64,000 nt of DNA from DATLLN01 sp963797175 (GCA_963797175.1 CAWCOL010000009.1:310001-374000); one strand, 5' to 3'; numbered from the stretch's first letter, positions 1 to 10,164 are shown. Notes: generated by a model from the letters alone, not told the origin. Made by a program: numbers and translations.

Positions 1-30
1 TTGACTCGGTGCAAACTCACGATATACGCT
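1..30 (+). promoter_or_regulatory. Putative sigma-70-type promoter of the pot operon
   Basis: TTGACT at 1-6 is a near-consensus -35 box. TATACG at 23-28 (16-base spacer) or TACGCT at 25-30 (18-base spacer) can serve as the -10 box. The potA start codon lies about 40 bases downstream, behind a purine-rich ribosome site, which fits a promoter for the whole polyamine operon. The window begins exactly at the -35 box, so elements further upstream are not visible. Confidence 0.5.
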
Positions 31-68
31 AGCGCATCACTCGGGACAGCTCTCCTGGGGAGGGATCG

Positions 69-1181
69 TTGGAGCAGCCAGATGTCCGCCTGGAGCGGGT
101 AACCAAGAGTTTCGGCGAGGTCGTGGCCGTTGACGACCTTTCGCTCTCGTTCGAGCACGGCGGGTTCGTCGCCCTGCTCGGTCCCTCCGGCTGCGGCAAG
201 ACCACCACGCTGCGCATGATCGGCGGCTTCGAGGAGCCGACCAAGGGCACCGTGTACCTGGGCGAGCAGAACGTCACCGGCCTGCCGCCCAACAAGCGCG
301 AGGTCAACACGGTCTTCCAGAACTACGCGCTGTTCCCGCACATGTCGATCTACGACAATGTCGCGTTCGGGCTGCGCGAGCGCCGGGTCTCCAAGCACGA
401 CATCGCCAAGCGCGTCCCCGAGATGCTCGAGCTGGTCGAGCTGCGCGGCTTCGAGAAGCGCAAGCCGACCCAGCTCTCCGGCGGCCAGGCCCAGCGCGTC
501 GCGCTCGCCCGCGCCCTGATCAACCACCCGCGCGTGCTGCTGCTGGACGAGCCGCTGGGCGCGCTCGACCTGAAGCTGCGCAAGCAGATGCAGCTCGAGC
601 TGAAGCGGATCCAGACCGAGGTGAACATCACGTTCATCCACGTCACCCACGATCAGGAGGAGGCCATGACCATGGCCGACCGGATCGCGGTGATGAACCA
701 GGGGCGGATCGAGCAGATCGGCCCGCCGACCGAGCTGTACGAGCACCCCGACACGGCCTTCGTCGCCGGATTCCTGGGCGTCAGCAACCTGCTGGCCGGC
801 ACGATCTCGGGCGACGACGCGGTGCGGCTGTCCGACGGCGGCGAGGCGCGGGTCGCAGCGGGGGCGCTCAAGGATGCGCCGTCCGAGGTGCGGATCGGCG
901 TCCGGCCGGAGAAGGTGCGGCTGGAGGTCGGCTCGGAGGCCACGTCCCCGAATGGCGTGAACCAGCTTACGGGCACCGTGCGCGACGTCAGCTACATCGG
1001 TGTCAGCACGCAGTACATCGTCGACACGAAGGTCGGCGGCGAGATCGTCGTCTTCGCCCAGAACGCCGGGCGCGGCATACCGTTGCGCAGCGGCGACGGC
1101 GTGCGAGTCATGTGGGATCCGGAGGACACGTTCGTGATCACGGATTCCGGCGAAGTCCCCAGCGCGGAGGAGCTTGTATGA
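69..1181 (+). CDS. potA: Spermidine/putrescine ABC transporter ATP-binding protein PotA
   Basis: Cytoplasmic ATPase that energises polyamine import, working with the PotB/PotC permeases and PotD binding protein encoded next. The 370-residue protein has Walker A GPSGCGKT at residues 38-45, signature LSGGQ near 138, Walker B LLLDEP just after it, the switch His in HVTHDQEEA, and a C-terminal TOBE-like domain from about 245. The start is a TTG preceded by the purine-rich stretch GGGGAGGGA; no better ATG or GTG fits the conserved N-terminus. The stop overlaps the potD start by 4 bases (ATGA). Polyamine specificity is inferred from the gene order and the PotD-like receptor; the ATPase alone could serve other type I importers. 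Confidence 0.93.
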   Translation: MEQPDVRLERVTKSFGEVVAVDDLSLSFEHGGFVALLGPSGCGKTTTLRMIGGFEEPTKGTVYLGEQNVTGLPPNKREVNTVFQNYALFPHMSIYDNVAFGLRERRVSKHDIAKRVPEMLELVELRGFEKRKPTQLSGGQAQRVALARALINHPRVLLLDEPLGALDLKLRKQMQLELKRIQTEVNITFIHVTHDQEEAMTMADRIAVMNQGRIEQIGPPTELYEHPDTAFVAGFLGVSNLLAGTISGDDAVRLSDGGEARVAAGALKDAPSEVRIGVRPEKVRLEVGSEATSPNGVNQLTGTVRDVSYIGVSTQYIVDTKVGGEIVVFAQNAGRGIPLRSGDGVRVMWDPEDTFVITDSGEVPSAEELV

Positions 1182-2404
1182 GTGACAACCGGCCGATCAA
1201 CGACCCCGTCTCCCTCGCGTTCATGCGTGGGCTGACGCGGCGAGACCTGCTGCGCCGCGCGGGCATCGCCGGCGGCACCCTGGCCGGGGCGAGCCTGATC
1301 GCCGCCTGCGGCGGAGGCAGCGCGAGCACGGGCGGGGGCGGCGGGTCGAGCGCGTCGGGCCCGGTTGCCATGGACAAGACCGTTGCGCCGAACTGGACGT
1401 TCTCGAACTGGCCGCTCTACATCGACATCAAGAACAAGACCGACCACCCCTCCCTCGACCTCTTCGACAAGAAGTACAAGACGAAGACGAACTACCAGGA
1501 GGACATCGAGGACAACGACTCCTTCTTCGGGAAGGTGCAGGCCCAGCTCAAGGCCAACCAGGACATCGGCCGCGACATCGTCACGCTGACCGACTGGATG
1601 GCGGCCAAGTGGGTCGCTCTCGGCTACTGCGAGCAGCTCGACCTGAGCCTCCTGCCCAACGTCGAGGCGAACCTCGTGGACGCCCTCAAGGGGCGCTCGA
1701 TCGACCCGCAGAACAACCATCTGGTGCCGTGGCAGTCGGGCTTCACCGGCCTCGCCTACAACCCCGAGCTGACGGGGTTCGAGGTCAAGAACGTCGACGA
1801 CCTGTGGCACCCGAACCTGAAGGGCAAGGTCACGCTGCTGACCGAGATGCGCGACACGCTGGGCCTGACCATGCTCCAGCTCGGCATCGACCCCACCAAG
1901 TGCACGGTGGACGACGCGCAGAAGGCCTGCGACTACCTCCAGACCTACGTCAACAACGGCCAGGTCAGGCGCTTCACCGGCAACGACTATGCCAGCGACC
2001 TGGCCAAGGGCAACGTCTACGCGTGCATGGCGTGGTCGGGCGACATCGTCCAGCTCCAGCTCGACAACCCCAAGCTCAAGTTCGTCTTCCCGGAGAAGGG
2101 CTCGATGCTCTGGACGGACAACATGATGATCCCCAAGAACGCGTCGCACCCGTACAACGCGCACCTGTGGATGAACTTCTACTACCAGCCCGAGATCGCG
2201 GCCATGGTCGAGGACTACGTCAACTACGTCTGCCCCGTCAACGGCGCGAAGGACGTGCTGCTGAAGAAGGATCCCAGCGTCGCCAACAACCCGCTGATCT
2301 TCCCCGGCCAGGACGTGCTCGGGAACTCGTTCGTGTTCAAGGCGCTGACGCCGGAGGACGAGCTCCAGTTCAACCAGGCCTTCCAGCAGCTGCAGGGCGG
2401 ATGA
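1178..2404 (+). CDS. potD: Spermidine/putrescine-binding lipoprotein PotD (Tat-type signal)
   Basis: Extracellular substrate receptor of the polyamine importer, 408 residues. The N-terminus carries a twin-arginine motif, TRRDLLRRAG, followed by a hydrophobic stretch and the lipobox LIAAC. It should therefore be exported folded by Tat and anchored to the membrane by a lipidated Cys near residue 44. A Gly/Ser linker follows. The body matches the bacterial extracellular-protein family that includes PotD/PotF, with motifs such as FSNWPLYID near its N-terminus. The ATG at 1178 is chosen because it has GGAGG upstream and overlaps the potA stop; an in-frame start at 1112 would bury the signal peptide. 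The exact ligand (putrescine, spermidine or a related compound) cannot be told from sequence. Confidence 0.93.
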   Translation: MSDNRPINDPVSLAFMRGLTRRDLLRRAGIAGGTLAGASLIAACGGGSASTGGGGGSSASGPVAMDKTVAPNWTFSNWPLYIDIKNKTDHPSLDLFDKKYKTKTNYQEDIEDNDSFFGKVQAQLKANQDIGRDIVTLTDWMAAKWVALGYCEQLDLSLLPNVEANLVDALKGRSIDPQNNHLVPWQSGFTGLAYNPELTGFEVKNVDDLWHPNLKGKVTLLTEMRDTLGLTMLQLGIDPTKCTVDDAQKACDYLQTYVNNGQVRRFTGNDYASDLAKGNVYACMAWSGDIVQLQLDNPKLKFVFPEKGSMLWTDNMMIPKNASHPYNAHLWMNFYYQPEIAAMVEDYVNYVCPVNGAKDVLLKKDPSVANNPLIFPGQDVLGNSFVFKALTPEDELQFNQAFQQLQGG

Positions 2405-2426
2405 CCGGAGACGGGGACCGGCTGAG

Positions 2427-3317
2427 ATGAACACCACCAAGCGATCGTTCACCGCCTATCCGCTGCTGACGCCGGGCCTCGGCTGGCTGGTGCTGTTCTT
2501 CTTCATCCCGATGGCGGCGATGTTCAAGAAGTCGCTGGAGACGCTCACCGTCAACGCGGATTACAGCCAGACGTACACGTTCAACTGGAACTGGAGCAAC
2601 TACACCGACGCGTTCTCGAACTACCACGAGCAGTTCATCCGCGCGTTCGAGTACGCGGCGATCGCGACGCTGCTGGCGTTCATCATCGCCTTCCCGCTGG
2701 CCTACGTGATCGCCTTCCGCGGGGGCCGCTGGAAGAACCTGCTCCTGCTGCTGGTGATCGCCCCGTTCTTCACCAACTACCTGATCCGCACGCTGGCGTG
2801 GCAGACGATCCTCGCTGACAACTCGATCGTCACGCGTGCGCTCGACAAGATCGGGTTCCTCTCGCTCACCGACGCGCTCGGGCTGACCACCGGCGGCCAT
2901 CTGCTGGCGACGCCACTGGCCGTGGTCACGGCGATCACCTACAACTACCTGGCGTTCATGATCCTGCCGCTCTACGTCAGCCTGGAGAAGATCGACGGCC
3001 GGCTGCTGGAGGCGTCGCTCGACCTCTACGCCAACCGCGCGCGCGCCTTCCTCAAGGTGACGCTGCCGCTGGCGCTGCCCGGCGTCTTCGCCGGCACGCT
3101 GCTGACATTCATCCCGGCCACCGGTGACTACATCAACGCCGAACTGCTGGGCAGCACGCAGACGAAGATGATCGGCAACGTCATCCAGAGCCAGTTCCTG
3201 ACGTTCAACAACTACGCCACCGCCTCCGCCCTCTCGTTCTCGCTGATGGCGATCGTGCTGGTGCTGATCGTGATCTACGCCCGCGTGCTCGGCACCGAGG
3301 AGGTCAGCACGGTCTGA
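2427..3317 (+). CDS. potB: Polyamine ABC transporter permease PotB
   Basis: Inner-membrane permease half of the polyamine importer, 296 residues with about six transmembrane helices. The cytoplasmic coupling loop, an EAA motif that docks on PotA, is visible as LLEASLDLYANRARAF followed by LPLALPG near residues 191-215. The family's usual length is 280-310, so the gene is complete. It begins 22 bases after potD and its stop overlaps potC by one base (TGATG), so the four genes should be transcribed and translated together. Confidence 0.92.
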   Translation: MNTTKRSFTAYPLLTPGLGWLVLFFFIPMAAMFKKSLETLTVNADYSQTYTFNWNWSNYTDAFSNYHEQFIRAFEYAAIATLLAFIIAFPLAYVIAFRGGRWKNLLLLLVIAPFFTNYLIRTLAWQTILADNSIVTRALDKIGFLSLTDALGLTTGGHLLATPLAVVTAITYNYLAFMILPLYVSLEKIDGRLLEASLDLYANRARAFLKVTLPLALPGVFAGTLLTFIPATGDYINAELLGSTQTKMIGNVIQSQFLTFNNYATASALSFSLMAIVLVLIVIYARVLGTEEVSTV

Positions 3318-4240
3318 TGGCTGAGGTGGCGACCACCGACCGCGCCGACATGACCCCACCGGAATCGGCGGCTCCGGCCGACCCGCCGTCGGCGTTCTGG
3401 CGCAAGGTGCGCTGGCAGGCGCTGAACGTCTTCGCCGGCGCGGTGCTGCTCTACCTGTTCCTGCCCATCACGGTCATCATCCTGTTCTCGTTCAACGACC
3501 CGGTCGGCCGGTTCAACATCACCTGGAACAAGTTCTCGCTGGCCGCGTGGAAGCACCCGTTCGGCGTTCCCGGGCTCCAGGAGGCGGTCACCCGGTCGAT
3601 CGAGATCGCGCTGATCGCGACGATCGTGGCGACGGCTCTGGGCACGCTGATGGCGCTGGCCCTCGTCCGCTACAACTTCCGCGGCCGCTCGACCACGAAC
3701 TTCCTCGTCTTCACGCCGATGGCGACGCCCGAGATCGTGATGGGCTCCTCGCTGCTGACGCTCTTCATCGGCTGGAGCGTGATCGACCTCGGGTTCGGCA
3801 CGATCCTGATCGCGCACATCATGTTCTGCGTCAGCTACGTGGTGGTGACCGTCAAGGCGCGCCTGTTCGGCTTCGACCGCAGGCTGGAAGAGGCGGCCGC
3901 CGACCTCTATGCGAACGCCTGGCGGGTGTTCTGGCGGGTCACGTTCCCGCTGATCATGCCCGGCATCGGTGCGGCGGCGGCGCTGTGCTTCGCCCTCTCC
4001 ATCGACGACTTCGTCGTCACCCAGTTCAACAGCGGCAACACGATCACGTTCCCGCTGTTCATCTACGGCGCGTCGCGCAACGGCGTGCCGGTCGAGGTGA
4101 ACGTGATCGGGTCGATGATCTTCCTGATCGCGGTCGGCGGCATGTTCCTGAACCTGACGATCCAGAACCGCCGCGCCAAGCGCGACCAGCGGGTCGAGCG
4201 CGAGATGGTGGCCAGGGCTCAGACGGCCGAAGCCGTCTGA
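3317..4240 (+). CDS. potC: Polyamine ABC transporter permease PotC
   Basis: Second permease subunit, 307 residues, pairing with PotB. It has a cytoplasmic N-terminal tail of about 35 residues, six predicted membrane helices, and the EAA loop LEEAAADLYANAWRVF followed by FPLIMPGIG near residues 190-215. The charged C-terminal tail is cytoplasmic. The start overlaps the potB stop by one base. The gene ends one base before the convergent lipoprotein gene on the other strand, leaving no room for a dedicated terminator. Confidence 0.92.
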   Translation: MAEVATTDRADMTPPESAAPADPPSAFWRKVRWQALNVFAGAVLLYLFLPITVIILFSFNDPVGRFNITWNKFSLAAWKHPFGVPGLQEAVTRSIEIALIATIVATALGTLMALALVRYNFRGRSTTNFLVFTPMATPEIVMGSSLLTLFIGWSVIDLGFGTILIAHIMFCVSYVVVTVKARLFGFDRRLEEAAADLYANAWRVFWRVTFPLIMPGIGAAAALCFALSIDDFVVTQFNSGNTITFPLFIYGASRNGVPVEVNVIGSMIFLIAVGGMFLNLTIQNRRAKRDQRVEREMVARAQTAEAV

Positions 4241-4241
4241 G

Positions 4242-4742
4242 TCAGGCGATCCTCAGCACCGTGCTGTGCTCCCCTGCCACGACCGTGTAGCGGCCGGGCG
4301 CGAGCTGCCCGAGGTCGATCCGCGCCGCCTTGAGCATGGCCATGTCGGGGCACGCCGTACCTGGCGGGGCCGTGGTGCCCTCGGCCAGGCGAAGCCGGAT
4401 CATGCTGCCACGGTGCACGACCACTGCCGGCCGCAGCGCGTAACAGGACGGCACGCCGCCCCACCAGCGGACGACCGCGAACGGCCCGGCCGCGCCACTT
4501 CCGGCGCGCAGGCCGATCGGCGCCACCGGCGTTGCGGCGCCGACGCCGGGGTGCGGCAGCACCCAGGTCGGGCGGCCGGCGAGCGGCTGGTCGGGTTGAA
4601 TCCCGGCCGGGGTGTGAGGAACGGGGTCGCCCGTTGCCGCGTCGGGCGGCGTCGAGCTCGGCGCGCCGCCGGTCCCAGCCGCAGCGGAGCCGCAGCCTGC
4701 GACGGTGAACGTCGCTGCGAGGAGTGCGATGAGGATTCTCAT
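4242..4742 (-). CDS. Hypothetical secreted lipoprotein
   Basis: A 166-residue protein I do not recognise. It starts with a short signal peptide, MRILIALLAATF, ending in the lipobox VAGC, so it should be a membrane-anchored lipoprotein. A low-complexity Ala/Gly/Ser/Pro linker follows, then a roughly 100-residue domain with one pair of cysteines (VPSCYAL and TACPDM). The closing stretch PGRYTVVAGE resembles the last strand of an immunoglobulin-like fold. The start at 4742 is chosen because it gives a proper lipoprotein signal; the frame stays open upstream. It is convergent with potC and divergent from the dehydrogenase gene. Confidence 0.7.
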   Translation of the reverse strand: MRILIALLAATFTVAGCGSAAAGTGGAPSSTPPDAATGDPVPHTPAGIQPDQPLAGRPTWVLPHPGVGAATPVAPIGLRAGSGAAGPFAVVRWWGGVPSCYALRPAVVVHRGSMIRLRLAEGTTAPPGTACPDMAMLKAARIDLGQLAPGRYTVVAGEHSTVLRIA

Positions 4743-4795
4743 GCCCCTTCGACCGGCCGGGGGCCGCAGCGGTTCCCCGCTCCCGGCGCCGCTGG

Positions 4796-4809
4796 TAGCC
4801 TCCCCCCTC
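4796..4809 (+). promoter_or_regulatory. -10 box of an apparently leaderless dehydrogenase mRNA
   Basis: TAGCCT at 4796-4801 matches TANNNT and ends 8 bases before the GTG start of the dehydrogenase. No Shine-Dalgarno sequence precedes that GTG. The same spacing recurs before several other genes in the window, which supports transcription starting at or next to the start codon. Confidence 0.4.
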
Positions 4810-5850
<1,041 letters not shown>

Positions 5851-5853
5851 CCG

Positions 5854-6814
5854 TCAGGCGGTGGCCGCCCCGACCCCGTAGGCCTGCATGGTGAGCACGA
5901 TCCGGTCGGAGCGGAGCACCGCGTTCGGCCGCAGCCGCTCGGGCGGCAGCACGCGCGGATCGTCGCCGCGGCGCGCCTCCTCGACGACGACGGTCTGCTC
6001 GTGCAGGTCGAGCCGGATCACGTACTCGTACCAGGAGATGTCCCAGGCGACGGTGATCCGCACCGGCCGGGGCAGGTCGCATCCGGCGTCGCTGACGTTG
6101 ACCACCGGGTCGCCCAGGCTGCGCGAGATCGCGACGACGCGCTCGGCGTGCTCCGAGCGGTTGAAGGCATCCAGCGCGAGCTTGCGGACGTACCGCGAGT
6201 CGCCCTCCTGCCGGCGGGCCTCGGCCAGGTCGGCGTAGCGCCGGCGCTCGCTCTCGAGCTCCTGCTCGAGCAGCGAGAGGCGGCTCTCGAGCTGGGCCGA
6301 CCTGGGCGACGCGCTGGTCGAGCTGCGACGCGGCCTCGTGGTGGCGCTGGATGGCGGCGCGGCTGCCGGACTCGGCCTGCACGGCCGCCTCCTCGCTGCG
6401 CTTCTGCGCCTCCACCACCTGCCGCAGCTCGCGCTCGCGGCGGCGCAGCTCGTTGGTCAGCTCCTTCATCTCGCGCTTGGTCGTGCGCAGCTCGCCCGCC
6501 TGCTGCTCGGCCTTGGCCAGGGCGCTGCGCACCTGGTCGAGGTCGAACTCCACCGACTGGAGCTGGCCGCGCAGGCGGTCGATCAGGTTCTCGCGCTCGC
6601 GCAGCAGGTGATCGCGCGGCGGGTTCGCGTGCACGGCGACGATCGGCGTGCCATCGGCGCGCCAGCCGCGGCGCTCGGCCTGGTCGTAGCAGAGCGGACA
6701 GACCTTGAGGAACCGCTTCGAGCTGGGATCCTGGTACAGCCGCGCGGGCTCCCCCACCAGTAGGTGGCGGCGGCAGAGCGCGCAGCTCGCGGTGTGTTCG
6801 ACCGTCTTCGCCAT
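5854..6814 (-). pseudogene. Zinc-ribbon/coiled-coil protein of unknown function, +1 frameshift
   Basis: The N-terminal 50 residues hold two CxxC pairs (SCALCRRH and VCPLCYDQ), so a zinc ribbon is likely. Residues 75-200 form a long charged coiled coil rich in E, R and Q heptads. Near 6294-6298 the frame breaks. Dropping one C from the coding-strand run GGCCC restores a smooth continuation (QLESRLSLLEQE) into a C-terminal domain of about 120 residues ending at 5854, with the motif VAWDISWYEYVIRLD. The total of 961 bases is 3n+1, consistent with one extra base. The start at 6814 has GAGAGGA upstream. I recognise no family function; the layout suggests an oligomeric scaffold or nucleic-acid-binding protein. 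It is either a pseudogene or a sequence error. Confidence 0.6.
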
Positions 6815-6900
6815 CTCCGTCCTCTCGAAGAGCCCAGCGATTCTACCCGCTCGCGCAAGGACTCTGCCGGGGGGTGGCGAAGTTGGCTTGTTCGCGGCGC

Positions 6901-8547
6901 TCAGCAGGCGGCGGGGCCGCTGCCGACGGCGTCGGCGAGCCCGTCCACCCCGGCCTGCACGCCCAGCCGGTACACGCCCGCGCGCGGCGTGGTCACCTGC
7001 ACCATGCCGTCACCGGTGCGGCGCCACGCAGCCGGCGCCGAACGTGAGCCGCCAGAACGGGCTGTAGCGCACGCGCACGGTGTAGGTGCCCGGGCCGGAG
7101 ACCTCGAACAGCACCTGCTCCGAGCTCATCTGGATCAGCTGGGCCTGCGTGCCGACGCGGGGCGCTGACGATCGGCGTCGCGTCGCGCAGCTCGTAGAAC
7201 CGCCAGTGGGCGGTGCGGCCGACCAGCTGCAGCCCGGAGCGGCCCGAGGTCAGCAGCCGCTGCTCGGCGAGCGAGCTGTAGTCCAGGGCGGTGTCGGGCA
7301 GCAGCACGTAGCGGACGCCCAGCGAGCGCAGCCACGCCTGGTAGGTGGCCGCCGTCAGGTCGTCGCCGTAGAGCACGGTGTTCTGCGGGAAGTCGTCCTG
7401 GCGGTACCAGCCGCGGGCCAGCGGGAAGGTGCGGGCCAGGTAGTAGGCGTCCCAGTGCCCCCAGGTGGAGACCGCCTCGACCCGGTAGCCCGTCGAGGGG
7501 TGGGTGTCGAGGAACCGGATCGCCGGCCGCCAGTAGGCGGGCGAGCCGGCCTCGCTGCTCCACGCCGAGTAGGCGTTGCGGACGGCCGGGCCGAGCTGGA
7601 TCGCCATCGCCGCGGCCAGCAGCGGCATCACCACCAGCTTCGAGCGGCGGCGGCTGACGTTCGCGGCCAGCCACAGCAGCGGCATGCCGCCGATCAGGAA
7701 CAGCCGGTTGGCGTTCGAGCCGATCGGGCTCTTCAGCAGGAATGCGATCAGGTTGAGGCCGAGGTAGGCCGCGAACAGCATCCGCAGCGACCGGGCGCGA
7801 GGGCTGGATGCCGCAGACGTAGAGGCCGGCGATGCCGAAGCCGAGCACCAGCGCGGCGTCCTGGAGGTCGTACGGGTACCAGGCGTCGGTCGAGAACACC
7901 CGCTGCATGACGACGCCGACCCCGAAGACGCCGACCACCGCGAGGAACGAGACGCGGTTGGCCCGCACGGCCGCCAGCGGCCGGGCCTGGCCGAGGACGA
8001 CGCCCGCCAGCAGGGCGACGAGCAGCGCGAAGGCCAGCGGCGAGAAGCCGAACGTCGCGAACACGGCCAGGGCGAACGCCAGCCGGCTGCGGCGGTACTG
8101 GAGCAGCAGCAGCGCAATGGCGCAGGTGGCCGCGCCGGCCAGGAACGGGTAGATCCCCGACGTCATGGCGATGAACGGCGCCATCGCGGCGAACGCGAGC
8201 GCCGGGCCGCGCGCGGCCGGCCGGCCCCACTCGCGCTGGCAGATCAGCGCGAAGCTGCCGCACAGCGCCGCGGCGGCGGGCACCAGCACGGCCAGCTGGC
8301 CGAAGGCCGCGGCAAGCGGGTAGTAGAAGACGCTGTAGGTGACGAACTCGTAGCGGCCCGCGTACCAGTAGTTGTTCCACAGCTCGTAGCCGCTGTGCCG
8401 GAAGAGCCAGGTCTGGAACAGGTGCGACGGCGCGTCACCGCTGGGCCGGATCGCCAGGCCCACGGCCAGCGTGACGAGGGCCGCGAGCAAGGCGCAGACG
8501 ATAGGGAGCGCCAATCGGCGCAGGCGGACGCGAGCCGTCGGGGACAC
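6901..8547 (-). pseudogene. Large multi-spanning membrane protein, three +1 frameshifts
   Basis: The reading frame runs from about 8547 (GTG; an in-frame ATG lies at 8586) to a stop at 6901, but only after three one-base corrections, near 7799-7806, 7159-7162 and 7017-7025. The corrected protein has roughly ten membrane helices in its first 350 residues. An extracytoplasmic C-terminal half follows, with motifs such as HWDAYYLAR and RYVLLPD. A beta-sandwich-like end (PGTYTVRVRYSPFW) closes with an Ala/Cys-rich tail. The topology resembles integral-membrane C-glycosyltransferase/mannosyltransferase-like proteins, but I see no catalytic motif to confirm that. Length 1647 is a multiple of three, as expected for three extra bases. 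All segments keep strong GC3 coding bias. Confidence 0.55.
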
Positions 8548-8628
8548 GGGGCACCCCGCACCATACCCATCCCGGGCGACGCGCACCCACGAGAACCGCC
8601 GCCCAGGCCGCTAGACTTCGACGTTCCC

Positions 8629-8701
8629 GGGGCGTTAGCTCAGCTGGGAGAGCACCAGCTTTGCAAGCTGGGGGTCACCGGTTCGATCCCGGTACGCTCC
8701 A
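8629..8701 (+). tRNA. tRNA-Ala (anticodon TGC)
   Basis: A 73-base cloverleaf. The acceptor stem GGGGCGT pairs with ACGCTCC and contains the G3-T70 wobble that identifies tRNA-Ala. The D arm is TAGCTCAGCTGGGAGAGC, the anticodon stem CCAGC/GCTGG holds the loop TTTGCAA (anticodon TGC), and the T arm contains GGTTCGATCC. The discriminator base is A and the CCA end is not encoded. TAGACT at 8612-8617 is a plausible -10 box. The 3' end of a protein gene on the other strand runs through the tRNA. Confidence 0.97.
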
Positions 8702-9399
8702 TGGACTGCGGCCGTCGGTCGGACGATGTTCAGGCGGACGTTGTCGACGACCGACGCGACGGTGACCGCTGAGTGGCCGCCGGGCGCCTGGGTCTGGATC
8801 TGGACCTGGATCAGCGTCTCGTCCGCGGCCGTTGCCACCGGGAGCTTCAGCGTCCTCCAGCCGACCGCCGACGGATCGCCGGTGGACTTCGCGACCACGT
8901 TCTGCAGGTAGCCATCGGGGCACCACACAGGGGACTGGGTACAGACGGAGACGATCGCGACGAGCGGCGCCTTCGATCCGGCGGGCGTGGATGGATCGGC
9001 GGCATAGGCCAGTCGGAGCTCGAACTCGGTGCCGGCGGGCACGGCGTCGGACTGGCGGATCACACCCTGCGTGTTCGCGCCGCGCCGCGAGGGTGCGAGC
9101 ATGACCATCTGGGCTCCGGCAAACGGGGCCCAGGAGACGCCGCCGGTCTGGAAGTCGTCGTGGATCAGGTCGACTCTGCCGTTGACGACGAGCCAGCAGC
9201 GGGCGGCACCGCCGGCATCCGGGGGTTCGTCACGGCAGGAGCCGAGCACCGACCCGGCCGGCTCGACGACGTCTCCGCCGACGAGGGGCTTCTCGAAGCC
9301 GCCGTTGCCGAGCAGGCTCGGCCCGGAGGCTGCTGCAGACGCCGGCGCGAGGAGGGCCGCACCGAGCACCGCCGCCAACTGCAGGAATCGCACGCGCAC
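8635..9399 (-). CDS. Secreted hypothetical protein with a DUF642/galactose-binding-like start; 3' end antisense to tRNA-Ala
   Basis: A 254-residue exported protein. GTG at 9399 has AAGGGAG eight bases upstream and opens a signal peptide (LQLAAVLGAALLAPASAAAS). The mature part begins LLGNGGFEKP, the NGGFE motif typical of DUF642/carbohydrate-binding-like jelly-roll domains that bind cell-surface sugars. Several Cys residues follow. The first in-frame stop (8635-8637) lies inside the tRNA-Ala gene on the other strand, so the last 20 or so residues (including DRTGDPQLAK) are simply antisense tRNA. The natural domain probably ends around the VRLNIV motif before that. Binding function is inferred from the motif only. 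Confidence 0.6.
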   Translation of the reverse strand: MRVRFLQLAAVLGAALLAPASAAASGPSLLGNGGFEKPLVGGDVVEPAGSVLGSCRDEPPDAGGAARCWLVVNGRVDLIHDDFQTGGVSWAPFAGAQMVMLAPSRRGANTQGVIRQSDAVPAGTEFELRLAYAADPSTPAGSKAPLVAIVSVCTQSPVWCPDGYLQNVVAKSTGDPSAVGWRTLKLPVATAADETLIQVQIQTQAPGGHSAVTVASVVDNVRLNIVRPTAAVHGAYRDRTGDPQLAKLVLSQLS

Positions 9400-9539
9400 G
9401 AAGCGCACTCCCTTGCGTCGTCCGAACTGCGACGATTCTCGCACCGCGCACGCCGCGCCGTCAACGCCGCCCCGGACCAGCGGAAGCTCGTCAGACCGCG
9501 GCGGCACGGTGCCACCGCCATCGGGCGCGCTGCGAGGTC

Positions 9540-10103
9540 TTAGTTCTCGACCGCCCGAGCGATCAGCGAGTGGGCGAGCAGGCGGGCGTCGGTCGCCGGC
9601 TTCGGCGAGCGCTCCACCAGCGCCTGGGACTGCGCGCCGGCGAACACCAGCATCAGGTCGCGGGACAGCGTCTGCGCGTCGGCGGCGCCGGCCTCGCGCG
9701 CGCGACGCAGCATCCAGCGGCGGATCCGCTCCTTGTGGCGGCGGACGACGGCGTGCGCCGGGTGGTCGAGGTCGGCCAGCTCGGCGGCCGCGTTCGTGAA
9801 CGGGCAGCCTCGGAACTCGGGCAGCCGCACCATCGCCTCGAGCTGGACGAAGAACGCCTCGAGCTGGCCGCGCGGCGTCTCGGACGCGGCCTCGGCCGGC
9901 CTTGTGAACATCTCGAAGACGGGGAGGTCGAGCGACTCGTAGGCCGCGACGATCAGCCCGTCCTTGCTGCCGAACCGCTCGTACAGCGTGCGCTTGGAGA
10001 TGCCGGCGGCGCGGCTCAGGGCATCGACGCCGGTGGACGTGATCCCGTGCTCGTGGAACTGGCGCGCGGCGAGCGACGCGATCCGGTCGTCGTTGGTTTC
10101 CAT
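9540..10103 (-). CDS. TetR-family transcriptional repressor
   Basis: DNA-binding repressor of 187 residues. The N-terminal helix-turn-helix covers residues 5-50, with recognition-helix region RAAGISKRTLYERFGSKDGLI. The ligand-binding C-terminal domain is helical and contains FRGCPFTNAAAELAD, a Cys-containing motif common in this subfamily. ATG at 10103 is preferred because TACCAT (10111-10116 on the other strand) lies 7 bases upstream, giving a leaderless mRNA; ATG at 10112 is the alternative. An ACCGATCGGT palindrome abuts this promoter and a second copy lies before the divergent gene. Autorepression and control of the divergent pair are therefore likely. The ligand is unknown. Confidence 0.88.
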   Translation of the reverse strand: METNDDRIASLAARQFHEHGITSTGVDALSRAAGISKRTLYERFGSKDGLIVAAYESLDLPVFEMFTRPAEAASETPRGQLEAFFVQLEAMVRLPEFRGCPFTNAAAELADLDHPAHAVVRRHKERIRRWMLRRAREAGAADAQTLSRDLMLVFAGAQSQALVERSPKPATDARLLAHSLIARAVEN

Positions 10104-10115
10104 GTACGGCATGGT

Positions 10116-10125
10116 ACCGATCGGT
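10116..10125. promoter_or_regulatory. TetR operator copy 1 (ACCGATCGGT)
   Basis: A perfect 10-base palindrome directly upstream of the TetR start codon and touching its presumed -10 box. An identical copy lies 39 bases further on at 10165-10174. Paired copies in a divergent TetR intergenic region are typical of the repressor's own binding sites. Confidence 0.65.
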
Positions 10126-10164
10126 TTCCATCCGAGCCGAAATGCTGTACAGTCCGCACTGAAA

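Noticed and set aside
992..2452. Long minus-strand open frame opposite potD
   Set aside because: It is a GC-rich shadow of potA/potD with no known motif; the plus strand encodes clear PotA and PotD proteins.
8629..8701. Conserved peptide containing DRTGDPQLAK as a protein motif
   Set aside because: It is the antisense translation of the tRNA-Ala gene, a known annotation artefact, not a protein domain.
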